Positions 1-5,797 of a stretch of 6,515 bases of DNA are shown here, piece after piece (position 1 is the stretch's first letter; every line of letters starts with the position of its first letter). The stretch lies in assembly GCA_028701165.1 (NCBI GenBank), contig JAQVRG010000095.1, positions 1-6,515 on the forward strand. The letters run 5' to 3'. Origin of the DNA: Eubacteriales bacterium (GTDB lineage Bacteria; Bacillota; Clostridia; Christensenellales; CAG-138). The translations under genes were made by a program, and so were the position numbers. Under the pieces are notes generated by a model that saw only the letters and a list, made by a program, of their open reading frames with translations, did not search any database and was not told the origin of the DNA.

Positions 1-1225
1 CTATGAGAACTATCTGAAGGAATACCCCACCCCCGACGGACGCTTTGGCGCGTACGGCGGCGCTTATCTGCCGCCCGCCTTGGAGGAAGCGTTTGCGGAG
101 ATCGACGAAGCGTATGAAACGATCTGTCACAGCGCGCAGTTTATCAGCGAGCTGCGCCGTATCCGCAGAGATTTTCAAGGCCGCCCCACGCCGGTTTACC
201 ATTGCGAGCGGCTTTCAAGAAAGCTCGGCCAATGCCAAATTTACGTTAAACGCGAGGATCTTAACCATACCGGCGCGCATAAGCTCAATCACTGTATGGG
301 CGAAGGGCTGCTCGCAAAATTCATGGGCAAAAAAAAGATGATCGCCGAAACGGGCGCGGGGCAGCATGGTGTGGCGCTGGCGACGGCGGCGGCGTACTTC
401 GGTATGGAATGCGATATCTACATGGGCGAGGTGGATATCGCCAAGCAGGCGCCGAACGTTACGCGCATGAAGATGCTGGGGGCGCGCGTAATACCCGTAT
501 CCAAAGGGCTAAAGACGCTCAAGGAAGCGGTGGACGCAGCGTTTGAAGGCTACATGAAGGAATACAAAACAGCGATCTATTGTATAGGCTCCGCGCTTGG
601 GCCGCATCCTTTCCCCAAGATCGTGCGCGATTTCCAACTGATCGTAGGGCAGGAGGCGCGCGAACAGTTCACGGGCATGACGGGCATGCTGCCCGACGCC
701 GTGTGCGCCTGCGTTGGCGGCGGTTCCAATTCGATCGGCATGTTTCTGCCCTTTATCGCCGATCCCGTCGAGTTGATCGGCGTGGAGCCGATGGGCAGGG
801 GCAGCGGCATGGGCGATCACGCAGCGACCATCACCTATGGCACAAAGGGTGTGCTGCACGGCTTTGAAAGCCTGCTGTTGCAGGATGAAAAGGGCGAGCC
901 GCTGCCCGTATATTCCATAGCGAGCGGTCTTGATTATCCCGGCGTGGGGCCGGAGCACGCCTTCCTTCATGAGAGCGGGCGCGTACGCTATACGCATGTG
1001 ACGGATGAGGAGGCTGTGGAAGCGTTCTTCCTGCTAAGCCGTTTGGAGGGTATCATTCCGGCGCTGGAAAGCGCGCATGGGCTGGCGGGCGGCATACAGT
1101 ACGCCAAAGAACACAAAACCGGATCGATCCTTGTGAATCTATCCGGCCGCGGCGATAAGGATGTGGACTATATCGAGGCGCATTACGGCTGCGGCGACGA
1201 ATTTCTCGACGAACACGCGCTGTAG
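1..1225 (+). CDS. trpB: Tryptophan synthase beta chain-like protein (TrpB family), 5' end cut by window
   Basis: This is a PLP enzyme of the TrpB family, which condenses indole with L-serine to form tryptophan in the cytoplasm. Frame 2 is open from the window edge for 407 codons, so the true start lies upstream; the TTG at 80 is internal, because the N-terminal GRFGAYGGAYLPP motif is encoded before it. The catalytic set is intact: GAHK with the PLP lysine at 281-283, the ETGAGQHG glutamate at 347-349, the phosphate loop GGGSN at 716-730, GLDYPGVGP, the ALES glutamate, and SGRGDKD with the PLP-nitrogen serine at 1142-1144. Length is normal for the family. Differences from classical TrpB: the arginine equivalent to Salmonella Arg141 is lysine (443-445), ESSHA is ESAHG, and the loop after GVEP reads MGRGSGMGDHAA. 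No trpA follows; the next gene is convergent after 34 bp with no clear terminator. It resembles a TrpB paralogue clade I recall from stand-alone loci. The family is certain; a role in the main tryptophan pathway is less so. Confidence 0.93.
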   Translation, partial: YENYLKEYPTPDGRFGAYGGAYLPPALEEAFAEIDEAYETICHSAQFISELRRIRRDFQGRPTPVYHCERLSRKLGQCQIYVKREDLNHTGAHKLNHCMGEGLLAKFMGKKKMIAETGAGQHGVALATAAAYFGMECDIYMGEVDIAKQAPNVTRMKMLGARVIPVSKGLKTLKEAVDAAFEGYMKEYKTAIYCIGSALGPHPFPKIVRDFQLIVGQEAREQFTGMTGMLPDAVCACVGGGSNSIGMFLPFIADPVELIGVEPMGRGSGMGDHAATITYGTKGVLHGFESLLLQDEKGEPLPVYSIASGLDYPGVGPEHAFLHESGRVRYTHVTDEEAVEAFFLLSRLEGIIPALESAHGLAGGIQYAKEHKTGSILVNLSGRGDKDVDYIEAHYGCGDEFLDEHAL

Positions 1226-1259
1226 GGCAGCAAGAAGATAAAACGGTTGTGCGCCGGGA

Positions 1260-3176
1260 TCAGGAGGACTGTGACAAGCGTTCGCGCTTCTCCTTTTTCT
1301 CGGCGTACATCTTCTGATCCGCCGCGTCGATGGCATTGTCTAAAAGATCGTTGGGGTGCGGGAAAAGGATGTGCAAACCGATGCTTGCGGAAAGCTTATA
1401 GGGAAGGCCGCTGGTTGCGTTAAACTGCTCCATGGCCTGTTTGATGCTTTTGATACATTGATCGGCGTACGCCTGATCCGCGCCGGAGGCGATGAAAACG
1501 AACTCGTCGCCGCCGTAACGCATAACGGCTTCGCCATGCTTGCGAACCTGCATAAGTATGGCCGCGAGCGCCTTGATGCAGCGATCGCCTTCGTCATGAC
1601 CAAATTCGTCGTTGATGTGCTTAAGCCCGTCCATATCCACGAACAGGAGCATCGCGCTGGCGCCGTTCGATATGCTTTCATCCCAAACGCGGCTGCCGTA
1701 CTTTTTGAAGCCGATACGGTTGTAAACGCTGGTCAAGCCGTCATAGCACCACATACTGTCAAGCTTTTTGATCATCTGCTTCATCAGTCGCTGCCTTATG
1801 ATGGTTTCAACGGCGTTGCCGATGTTCATGACCCAAGAATAGTATTGTTCGCTTTCCAGCGGGAACGTGCTGTTGCCGATGATGCAATAGCCGAACAGCG
1901 CGTTTCGGAAATGGATGGGGGATAGGATATAGGAACTGCCCTTTCCGGTTTTCTCCGCCGCGTCGTCGATGAAAGCATAGAGGTCGCCAGGAACATCCTC
2001 GGTAAACGTACCGTCCTCATAGCCGATAAGCAAGGTACAGTTGCCCCGGACATAGGCGGGCGTATGTATGAAATGCAGCATGTCGGTGCGTTCGATATCC
2101 AAGGGCGCATCCTTAAGAACACTGTCAAACAAATAGAGGTTGAATAGATCGCAAGGTATGTTCGGCAGGAAGATTTTGATTACATCCTTCAAACGCTCAA
2201 AGGAATCCACGGCTGTGAGCTCGATGGCCATGCTGCGCGTTTCCGTCGTAAAACGGTCGTTGATGTCCGCTAAGGCAAAGTGCAGCTTGCGGAATTCGAT
2301 GTCGCTGATCTCGTCGCTGCTTTTACAGCCGCAGCTTTCACGGAAAATGGACTGTGTTTGAATGCGCAGTGTTTGGCCGCGCGATTTTGCCGCAGTGCCG
2401 TCGAGCAACGCACGGCACGCCAAATACCCTTGCTTTTCCTGCATGCGCTCCACAGAGGTGATGCCGGGTATGCGATAGATCGCTTCAAAATCGTTATCGA
2501 AGCCGGTTATGGCGACGTCCTCCGGCACACGCAGCCCATGACGCGTCAGTACGCTGTATGCGCCCAAGGCCATATGGTCGTTAGAGGCGACGATGGCCTC
2601 CGGGAAGGGAAGCTCGCTATGAAGGAAGGCATCCGCTGCGGCTTCACCGCTTTCCCTTAGGTAATTGCCTACGAAAACGCGCCGCTCGTCGAAGGGGATA
2701 CCGCGTTCCGCAAGCGCTTCTTTGTAAGCGGCAAACCTGTCGGTTGCTTCGATGTTGCCGGCTAGACCCGTAATGAAGTTGATCCGGCGGAAACCGTGAT
2801 GGTCGATCAAGTGCAGCACGATGTCCTTCATGGCGGGTTTATTATCGATGCAAACGCCGTACAGTTCGGGTAGCTGCTGTTCCAGCGCGACGCCGGGGAT
2901 GCCCGCTTCATTGATGCGGTGAAAAATATCATTGAGCGTAGCCGTATCGAATATTGTGCTGCAAACCACAATGACGCCGTCAAACTGGCGGAAATCCGGG
3001 AGCTTGTAGATCTCGTATTCGCCTATGTCGTGAAGATTCTCCGCTTCAAAGTGGCGTTCGCAAACAAAAGCAAAAACGTTGCAGTCATTTTCCGCACAGC
3101 ACTTTTGCACGCCGGCGAAGTTTTTCCGTATAAGACTGTAGGTGATGGCGGTCGCAATAACGGCGATGTTTTTCAT
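1260..3176 (-). CDS. LacI-type ligand-binding domain fused to GGDEF diguanylate cyclase
   Basis: This 638-residue soluble signalling protein is likely to make cyclic-di-GMP from two GTP in response to a bound ligand. Residues 1-280 match the LacI/PBP1 periplasmic-binding fold (MKNIAVIA first strand, VCIDNKPA near 108, FITG near 134, VASNDHMALG near 196, VAITGFDND near 221) and end with an RESCGC segment at 279-284. There is no N-terminal HTH, signal peptide or membrane helix, so it should act in the cytoplasm and not as a repressor. Residues about 290-460 are an unassigned region, possibly GAF-like, followed by a helical linker. The GGDEF domain spans about 475-638, with FVDMDGLKHINDEFGHDEGD at 512-531 supplying the metal and guanine residues and RYGGDEF at 553-559. 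The RxxD inhibitory site is replaced by KHGE (546-549). The start is the first ATG that begins the first beta strand; its Shine-Dalgarno is poor (GGAT). The ligand cannot be read from sequence; sugars are common for the fold. Confidence 0.9.
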   Translation of the reverse strand: MKNIAVIATAITYSLIRKNFAGVQKCCAENDCNVFAFVCERHFEAENLHDIGEYEIYKLPDFRQFDGVIVVCSTIFDTATLNDIFHRINEAGIPGVALEQQLPELYGVCIDNKPAMKDIVLHLIDHHGFRRINFITGLAGNIEATDRFAAYKEALAERGIPFDERRVFVGNYLRESGEAAADAFLHSELPFPEAIVASNDHMALGAYSVLTRHGLRVPEDVAITGFDNDFEAIYRIPGITSVERMQEKQGYLACRALLDGTAAKSRGQTLRIQTQSIFRESCGCKSSDEISDIEFRKLHFALADINDRFTTETRSMAIELTAVDSFERLKDVIKIFLPNIPCDLFNLYLFDSVLKDAPLDIERTDMLHFIHTPAYVRGNCTLLIGYEDGTFTEDVPGDLYAFIDDAAEKTGKGSSYILSPIHFRNALFGYCIIGNSTFPLESEQYYSWVMNIGNAVETIIRQRLMKQMIKKLDSMWCYDGLTSVYNRIGFKKYGSRVWDESISNGASAMLLFVDMDGLKHINDEFGHDEGDRCIKALAAILMQVRKHGEAVMRYGGDEFVFIASGADQAYADQCIKSIKQAMEQFNATSGLPYKLSASIGLHILFPHPNDLLDNAIDAADQKMYAEKKEKRERLSQSS

Positions 3177-3230
3177 AGGCTATCCATTCGGTTGGTTTTG
3201 ATAATAAGATAACAAAAGATTTCTTCATAT

Positions 3231-3258
3231 ATTATAGCATTGTCCTATGTAAATGCAA
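3231..3258 (-). promoter_or_regulatory. Extended -10 sigma-A promoter of the GGDEF gene
   Basis: On the minus strand a perfect TATAAT (3236-3231) is preceded by TGC, giving an extended -10 TGnTATAAT. A weak -35, TTGCAT (3258-3253), lies 16 bp upstream. Transcription would start near 3224, leaving a leader of about 45-50 nt before the ATG at 3176. The block is AT-rich compared with its surroundings. No clear operator repeat is visible. Confidence 0.7.
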
Positions 3259-3288
3259 AGGAATTTTGCCGTTTCTTGCCAATATTTA

Positions 3289-3320
3289 TCGAAATAAAAC
3301 AAAACGGCCCGAAGACCGTT
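3289..3320 (-). terminator. Rho-independent terminator of the 80-residue gene
   Basis: Read on the minus strand, AACGGTC-TTCG-GGCCGTT (3320-3303) folds into a 7-bp stem (one G-U pair) capped by a UUCG tetraloop. It is followed by TTGTTTTATTT (3302-3292), a good U-rich tract. It lies about 75 bp after the stop of the gene at 3396 and about 30 bp before the -35 of the next minus-strand gene, so it separates the two transcripts. The plus-strand reading has no T tract, so it acts in one direction. Confidence 0.78.
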
Positions 3321-3395
3321 CTGCACGTACAAACTTTATATTAAAAACTGTGAATTTCCCTTTGTGGCTCATAAGAGCCGTGTACTGTGTTGTCT

Positions 3396-3638
3396 TTAGC
3401 AGACGTCTTCATCCATCATATAGCGGATGAGCGCGCTCAGGTCGTTGCCGTTATGGACTTTGAGCTCCAGACTGGCCAGCCGTTTTACGGGCATGGCGGA
3501 AGCGAGTGACTTAACGACGTCGCGGTTATCCTTCCAATCGAAGGATTTCCCGTCGGGAAGGATCAAATCAACGTTGCCCGAGCAGCGATCCAGTACACTA
3601 TAAAGTTTGTCAACGTTCGTGATGTTGTACAGCAGCAT
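3396..3638 (-). CDS. Small conserved-looking protein of unknown function (80 residues)
   Basis: The protein starts MLLYNITNVDKLYSVLDRC and has mixed alpha/beta character: a short strand and helix (residues 2-18), a strand pair around NVDLILPDGKSFDW (22-35), a helix (37-49), a strand SLELKV (56-61) and a final helix (66-75) before an acidic end with a terminal cysteine. There is no signal peptide, membrane segment or known motif. It resembles short clostridial proteins beginning LYNIT that I remember only as hypothetical, so I assign no function. The ATG at 3638 is chosen because GGGAGGTG (3652-3645) sits 6 nt upstream. Longer readings of this frame would start inside or before the TATAAT box at 3675-3670. 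It has its own promoter and terminator, and is divergent from the AraC-family gene, a likely regulator. Confidence 0.75.
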   Translation of the reverse strand: MLLYNITNVDKLYSVLDRCSGNVDLILPDGKSFDWKDNRDVVKSLASAMPVKRLASLELKVHNGNDLSALIRYMMDEDVC

Positions 3639-3644
3639 TGTCTG

Positions 3645-3652
3645 CACCTCCC
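3645..3652 (-). promoter_or_regulatory. Ribosome binding site deciding the start of the 80-residue gene
   Basis: GGGAGGTG on the minus strand lies 6 nt before the ATG at 3638. It decides the start against upstream in-frame codons, which would begin within or before the promoter. Confidence 0.75.
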
Positions 3653-3669
3653 TTTCCTTTTCTGTGTGC

Positions 3670-3699
3670 ATTATAGGACTTCGGATCGGCTTGCAACAA
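3670..3699 (-). promoter_or_regulatory. Promoter of the 80-residue gene (divergent)
   Basis: On the minus strand a perfect TATAAT lies at 3675-3670. Two -35 choices exist: TTGTTG (3699-3694) with an 18-bp spacer, or TTGCAA (3696-3691) with a short 15-bp spacer. The start of transcription would be near 3663, about 25 nt before the ATG. It overlaps the promoter of the AraC-family gene. Confidence 0.62.
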
Positions 3700-3719
3700 T
3701 AACGATTTTGCCTTAAAAT
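3691..3719 (+). promoter_or_regulatory. Promoter of the AraC-family gene
   Basis: TTGCAA (3691-3696) and TAAAAT (3714-3719) are separated by an ideal 17 bp. Transcription would start near 3726, about 27 nt before the ATG at 3753. Its -35 hexamer is self-complementary and falls within the -35 region of the divergent gene, so the two promoters compete for the same DNA. Confidence 0.65.
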
Positions 3720-3736
3720 ATAACTATATTGCCAAT

Positions 3737-3744
3737 GAAAGGGG
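3737..3744 (+). promoter_or_regulatory. Ribosome binding site deciding the AraC-family start
   Basis: GAAAGGGG ends 8 nt before the ATG at 3753. The upstream in-frame TTG (3729) and ATG (3735) lie too close to or within the promoter and this site, so they are not used as starts. Confidence 0.7.
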
Positions 3745-3752
3745 CAAAAAGC

Positions 3753-4664
3753 ATGATAAAGCGCGAATTTACAATACAAAATGACAATCGTGAAACGACG
3801 GAGCATGGCACGGCCTCCATGCCGCTTTCCATGTATCTTACGCGCTTTTCCCGTAAGACCGCTTATGCAGTGCCTTGGCATTGGCATGGGGACGTGGAGA
3901 TATTGCTCGTAAAGCGGGGAAGCGTGCGGCTGGAGCTGAAAAGCCGCGTGCTGATCCTGTCGGCGGGCGAAGGTGCTTTCATCAATACCGGTACCCTGCA
4001 TGCCATGTATCGGGAATCGCAGGAAAGCTGCGAGATGATCTCCGCCGTGTTCGATCCCGCCATCATAGCGGGCTCCGGCACCGCGTCGGAACTAAAGTAT
4101 GTGCTGCCTATCCTCAAATGCGGCGCGCTGGATATGCTGCCGCTCGAACCGGATACGCAATGGCAGTTGGACATACTCGTGGCGCTGCGCGACGCCTACA
4201 GCGTGTACGCCCGTCCTTACTATGGGTATGAGCTTAAGCTGCGCGAGCTTTTGTGCCGTATCTGGCGGCGCTTGGCGGTGCACTTGAAGAATCTTGTGGA
4301 GCAAACCGGGGAGCGTACCTACGATATGCGCATTCGCTTGATGATGGGTTATATTGCCGAGCATTACATGCAGCACGTTACCCTGGAGGATATCGCCCAG
4401 TCTGCCAGCATCAGCGTGCGAGAATGCAGCCGCTGTTTTCATACGGATCTTGGCATGACGCCTTTTGCGTATCTTCTGAACCATCGCGTACGCGTTGCGA
4501 CGGAGCTGCTGACGGAAACGGACATGGCGATTACGGACGTCTGCTTTGCCGCAGGTTTCAACAACACAAGCTATTTTGCGAAGGTCTTCCGCGAGCACAC
4601 GGGGCAGACGCCGCGCCAATACCGCGAAAGCGCTTCGCAGAACGATCCGCTGTCGGAAAATTAA
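3753..4664 (+). CDS. AraC-family transcriptional regulator with N-terminal cupin domain
   Basis: This 303-residue cytoplasmic DNA-binding regulator has the usual length of cupin-AraC proteins. The N-terminal cupin shows the PWHWHGDVEILLV signature (residues 41-53, with His43 and His45), then a glycine turn and FINTGTLHAM (77-85), a pattern typical of ligand-sensing AraC proteins. A helical linker (about 135-185) leads to the C-terminal double HTH (about 195-293). The first helix pair is LEDIAQSASISVRECSRCFH and the second is ITDVCFAAGFNNTSYFAKVF, ending with the family signature EHTGQTPRQYR. The start is set by the ribosome site at 3737-3744; the longer reading from 3729 is not supported. It is divergent from the 80-residue gene and shares its promoter region, so it probably controls that gene and itself. 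The inducer is unknown; a sugar-type effector is plausible from the family only. Confidence 0.93.
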   Translation: MIKREFTIQNDNRETTEHGTASMPLSMYLTRFSRKTAYAVPWHWHGDVEILLVKRGSVRLELKSRVLILSAGEGAFINTGTLHAMYRESQESCEMISAVFDPAIIAGSGTASELKYVLPILKCGALDMLPLEPDTQWQLDILVALRDAYSVYARPYYGYELKLRELLCRIWRRLAVHLKNLVEQTGERTYDMRIRLMMGYIAEHYMQHVTLEDIAQSASISVRECSRCFHTDLGMTPFAYLLNHRVRVATELLTETDMAITDVCFAAGFNNTSYFAKVFREHTGQTPRQYRESASQNDPLSEN

Positions 4665-4665
4665 T

Positions 4666-4693
4666 TCGGCAAAGGTCATTTGACCTTTGCCGA
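4666..4693. terminator. Perfect 13-bp hairpin just after the AraC-family gene
   Basis: TCGGCAAAGGTCA and its exact reverse complement are separated by TT, starting 1 nt after the TAA at 4662-4664. In the plus direction the tail (TGTTTACAAGG) is a poor U tract. In the minus direction the tail ATTAATTTTCC is somewhat better. It is therefore probably a bidirectional terminator at a convergent junction. Its stem is nearly the same as that of the hairpin at 4746-4776. Confidence 0.68.
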
Positions 4694-4745
4694 TGTTTAC
4701 AAGGTTTTACTGTTCACTACGTTCACGGGCGTTATAAAGCATAAA

Positions 4746-4776
4746 TATCGGCCAAGGTCAAAGACCTTGGCCGATA
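4746..4776 (-). terminator. Perfect 14-bp hairpin ending the scaffold/GGGtGRT operon
   Basis: TATCGGCCAAGGTC and its exact reverse complement are separated by a 3-nt loop. Read on the minus strand it begins about 10 nt after the TAA of the GGGtGRT gene and is followed by TTTATGCTTTATAA, a moderately U-rich tail. It is probably the operon terminator, and may also stop plus-strand transcripts. The stem differs from that at 4666-4693 by a paired (compensated) change. Confidence 0.68.
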
Positions 4777-4790
4777 AGCGAAGCGCTTAT
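4774..4790. other. Short hairpin overlapping the GGGtGRT stop codon
   Basis: ATAAGCG and CGCTTAT form a 7-bp stem with a 3-nt loop that contains the TAA stop (minus, 4789-4787) and touches the base of the larger hairpin. In the plus direction it is followed by TTTTG. It could help terminate plus-strand transcripts or protect the operon mRNA 3' end, but it may simply be incidental. Confidence 0.35.
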
Positions 4791-5782
4791 TTTGCCTGCG
4801 ATACCGCAACCGCAACCGCGACGGTCATGCCGACCATGGGGTTGTTGCCGGCGCCGATCAGACCCATCATCTCGACATGCGCCGGGACGGAGGAGGAGCC
4901 TGCGAACTGCGCGTCGCTGTGCATGCGGCCCATGGTGTCGGTCATGCCGTAGGAGGCGGGGCCGGCGGCCATATTGTCCGGATGCAGCGTGCGGCCCGTG
5001 CCGCCGCCGGAGGCTACAGAGAAGTACTTCTTGCCGTTCTCTACGCACCATTTCTTGTAGGTGCCGGCAACCGGATGCTGGAAGCGGGTGGGGTTGGTGG
5101 AGTTGCCCGTGATGCTCACATCCACGTTCTCGTGGCGCATGATCGCCACGCCCTCGTTCACGTCGTCCGCACCATAGCAGCGAACCTTGGCGCGGTCGCC
5201 GTTGCTGAACGCCTGCGTCTTGGTGACCGTCAGCTTGCCGGTATATTCGTCATATCCCGTCTCGCAGAAGGTAAAGCCGTTGATGCGGGAAATGATGTAG
5301 GCGGCGTCCTTGCCAAGACCGTTGAGGATAACCTGTAGGGGTTGTTTGCGAACCTTGTTGGCGGTGCGGGCGATGCCGATGGCGCCTTCGGCGGCGGCAA
5401 AGCTTTCGTGACCCGCGAGGAACGCGAAGCACTTGGTCTCCTCGCGCAGCAGCATCGCGCCCAGATTGCCGTGACCGAGGCCGACCTTGCGCTGATCCGC
5501 GACGGAGCCGGGGATACAAAAGGCCTGCAAGCCTTCGCCGATGGCTTCGGCGGCTTCAGCGGCGTCCTTTGCGCCCTTCTTGATGGCGATCGCGGCGCCG
5601 AGGGTATAAGCCCAAACGGCGTTTTCAAACGCGATGGGCTGGATATTGGTGACGATAGCGCGAACATCCACGCCCTTTTCACGGGTCAGCGCCTCGGCGG
5701 CTTCAAAGCCTTCGATGCCGTACTTTGCCATGACGGGCTTGATGGAGTCGATTCTTCTTTCATAACCTTCAAACGTTACCAT
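4787..5782 (-). CDS. GGGtGRT-family protein of unknown function
   Basis: This 331-residue protein carries the name-giving motif ASGGGTGRT (residues 257-265) of the Pfam GGGtGRT family, which to my knowledge has no established activity. Other visible blocks are an alanine-rich helical segment (54-86), GLGHGNLGAM (101-110), FLAGHESFAAAEGA (121-134), FTFCETGYDEYTGKL (170-184), RCYGADDVNEGVAIMRHENV (201-220), ITGNSTNPTRFQHPVAG (224-240), and a glycine/alanine-rich hydrophobic end, LIGAGNNPMVGMTVAVAVAVS (308-328). There are five cysteines (89, 118, 173, 202, 246), none arranged as a classical cluster motif. There is no signal peptide; the C-terminal stretch is too small-residue-rich and short to call a membrane helix with confidence. 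It is the second gene of an operon, 12 bp after the IscU-like gene, with a strong ribosome site. The pairing suggests a partnership in Fe-S or other metal chemistry, which is inference only. Confidence 0.88.
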   Translation of the reverse strand: MVTFEGYERRIDSIKPVMAKYGIEGFEAAEALTREKGVDVRAIVTNIQPIAFENAVWAYTLGAAIAIKKGAKDAAEAAEAIGEGLQAFCIPGSVADQRKVGLGHGNLGAMLLREETKCFAFLAGHESFAAAEGAIGIARTANKVRKQPLQVILNGLGKDAAYIISRINGFTFCETGYDEYTGKLTVTKTQAFSNGDRAKVRCYGADDVNEGVAIMRHENVDVSITGNSTNPTRFQHPVAGTYKKWCVENGKKYFSVASGGGTGRTLHPDNMAAGPASYGMTDTMGRMHSDAQFAGSSSVPAHVEMMGLIGAGNNPMVGMTVAVAVAVSQAK

Positions 5783-5788
5783 GCTCGT

Positions 5789-5797
5789 ACCTCCTTA
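5789..5797 (-). promoter_or_regulatory. Near-perfect Shine-Dalgarno containing the upstream stop codon
   Basis: TAAGGAGGT on the minus strand contains the TAA of the scaffold gene and is fully complementary to the usual 16S 3' tail. It lies 6 nt before the ATG at 5782. Ribosomes finishing the first gene stop on the initiation site of the second, which suggests translational coupling and strong expression. Confidence 0.85.

Noticed and set aside
308..328. C-terminal hydrophobic stretch of the GGGtGRT protein as a membrane helix (residue numbers)
   Set aside because: It is interrupted by Asn-Asn-Pro and made mostly of small residues; a buried helix in a soluble fold is more likely.
1226..1259. 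Search for a terminator between trpB and the GGDEF gene
   Set aside because: No stem of useful length or T tract was found in the 34 bp; termination there must use other means or lie inside the convergent gene.
1356..1925. 189-codon open frame on the plus strand opposite the GGDEF domain
   Set aside because: It is antisense to a well-supported domain, has no ribosome site or family resemblance, and is explained by codon bias.
3366..3379. Small hairpin GGCTC-ATAA-GAGCC after the 80-residue gene
   Set aside because: The stem is only 5 bp with no U tract on either strand, and a much better terminator follows at 3289-3320.
3639..4001. Longer minus-strand reading (201 residues) of the 80-residue gene
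   Set aside because: It would run through the divergent promoters and into the AraC-family gene; the ribosome site at 3645-3652 and the TATAAT box fix the start at 3638.
4694..4745. Possible promoter or operator between the twin hairpins (GTTCAC repeated with 3 nt between, and TATAAA)
   Set aside because: No -35 box at a proper distance and no gene directly downstream on either strand; the 6-nt repeat is too short to weigh.
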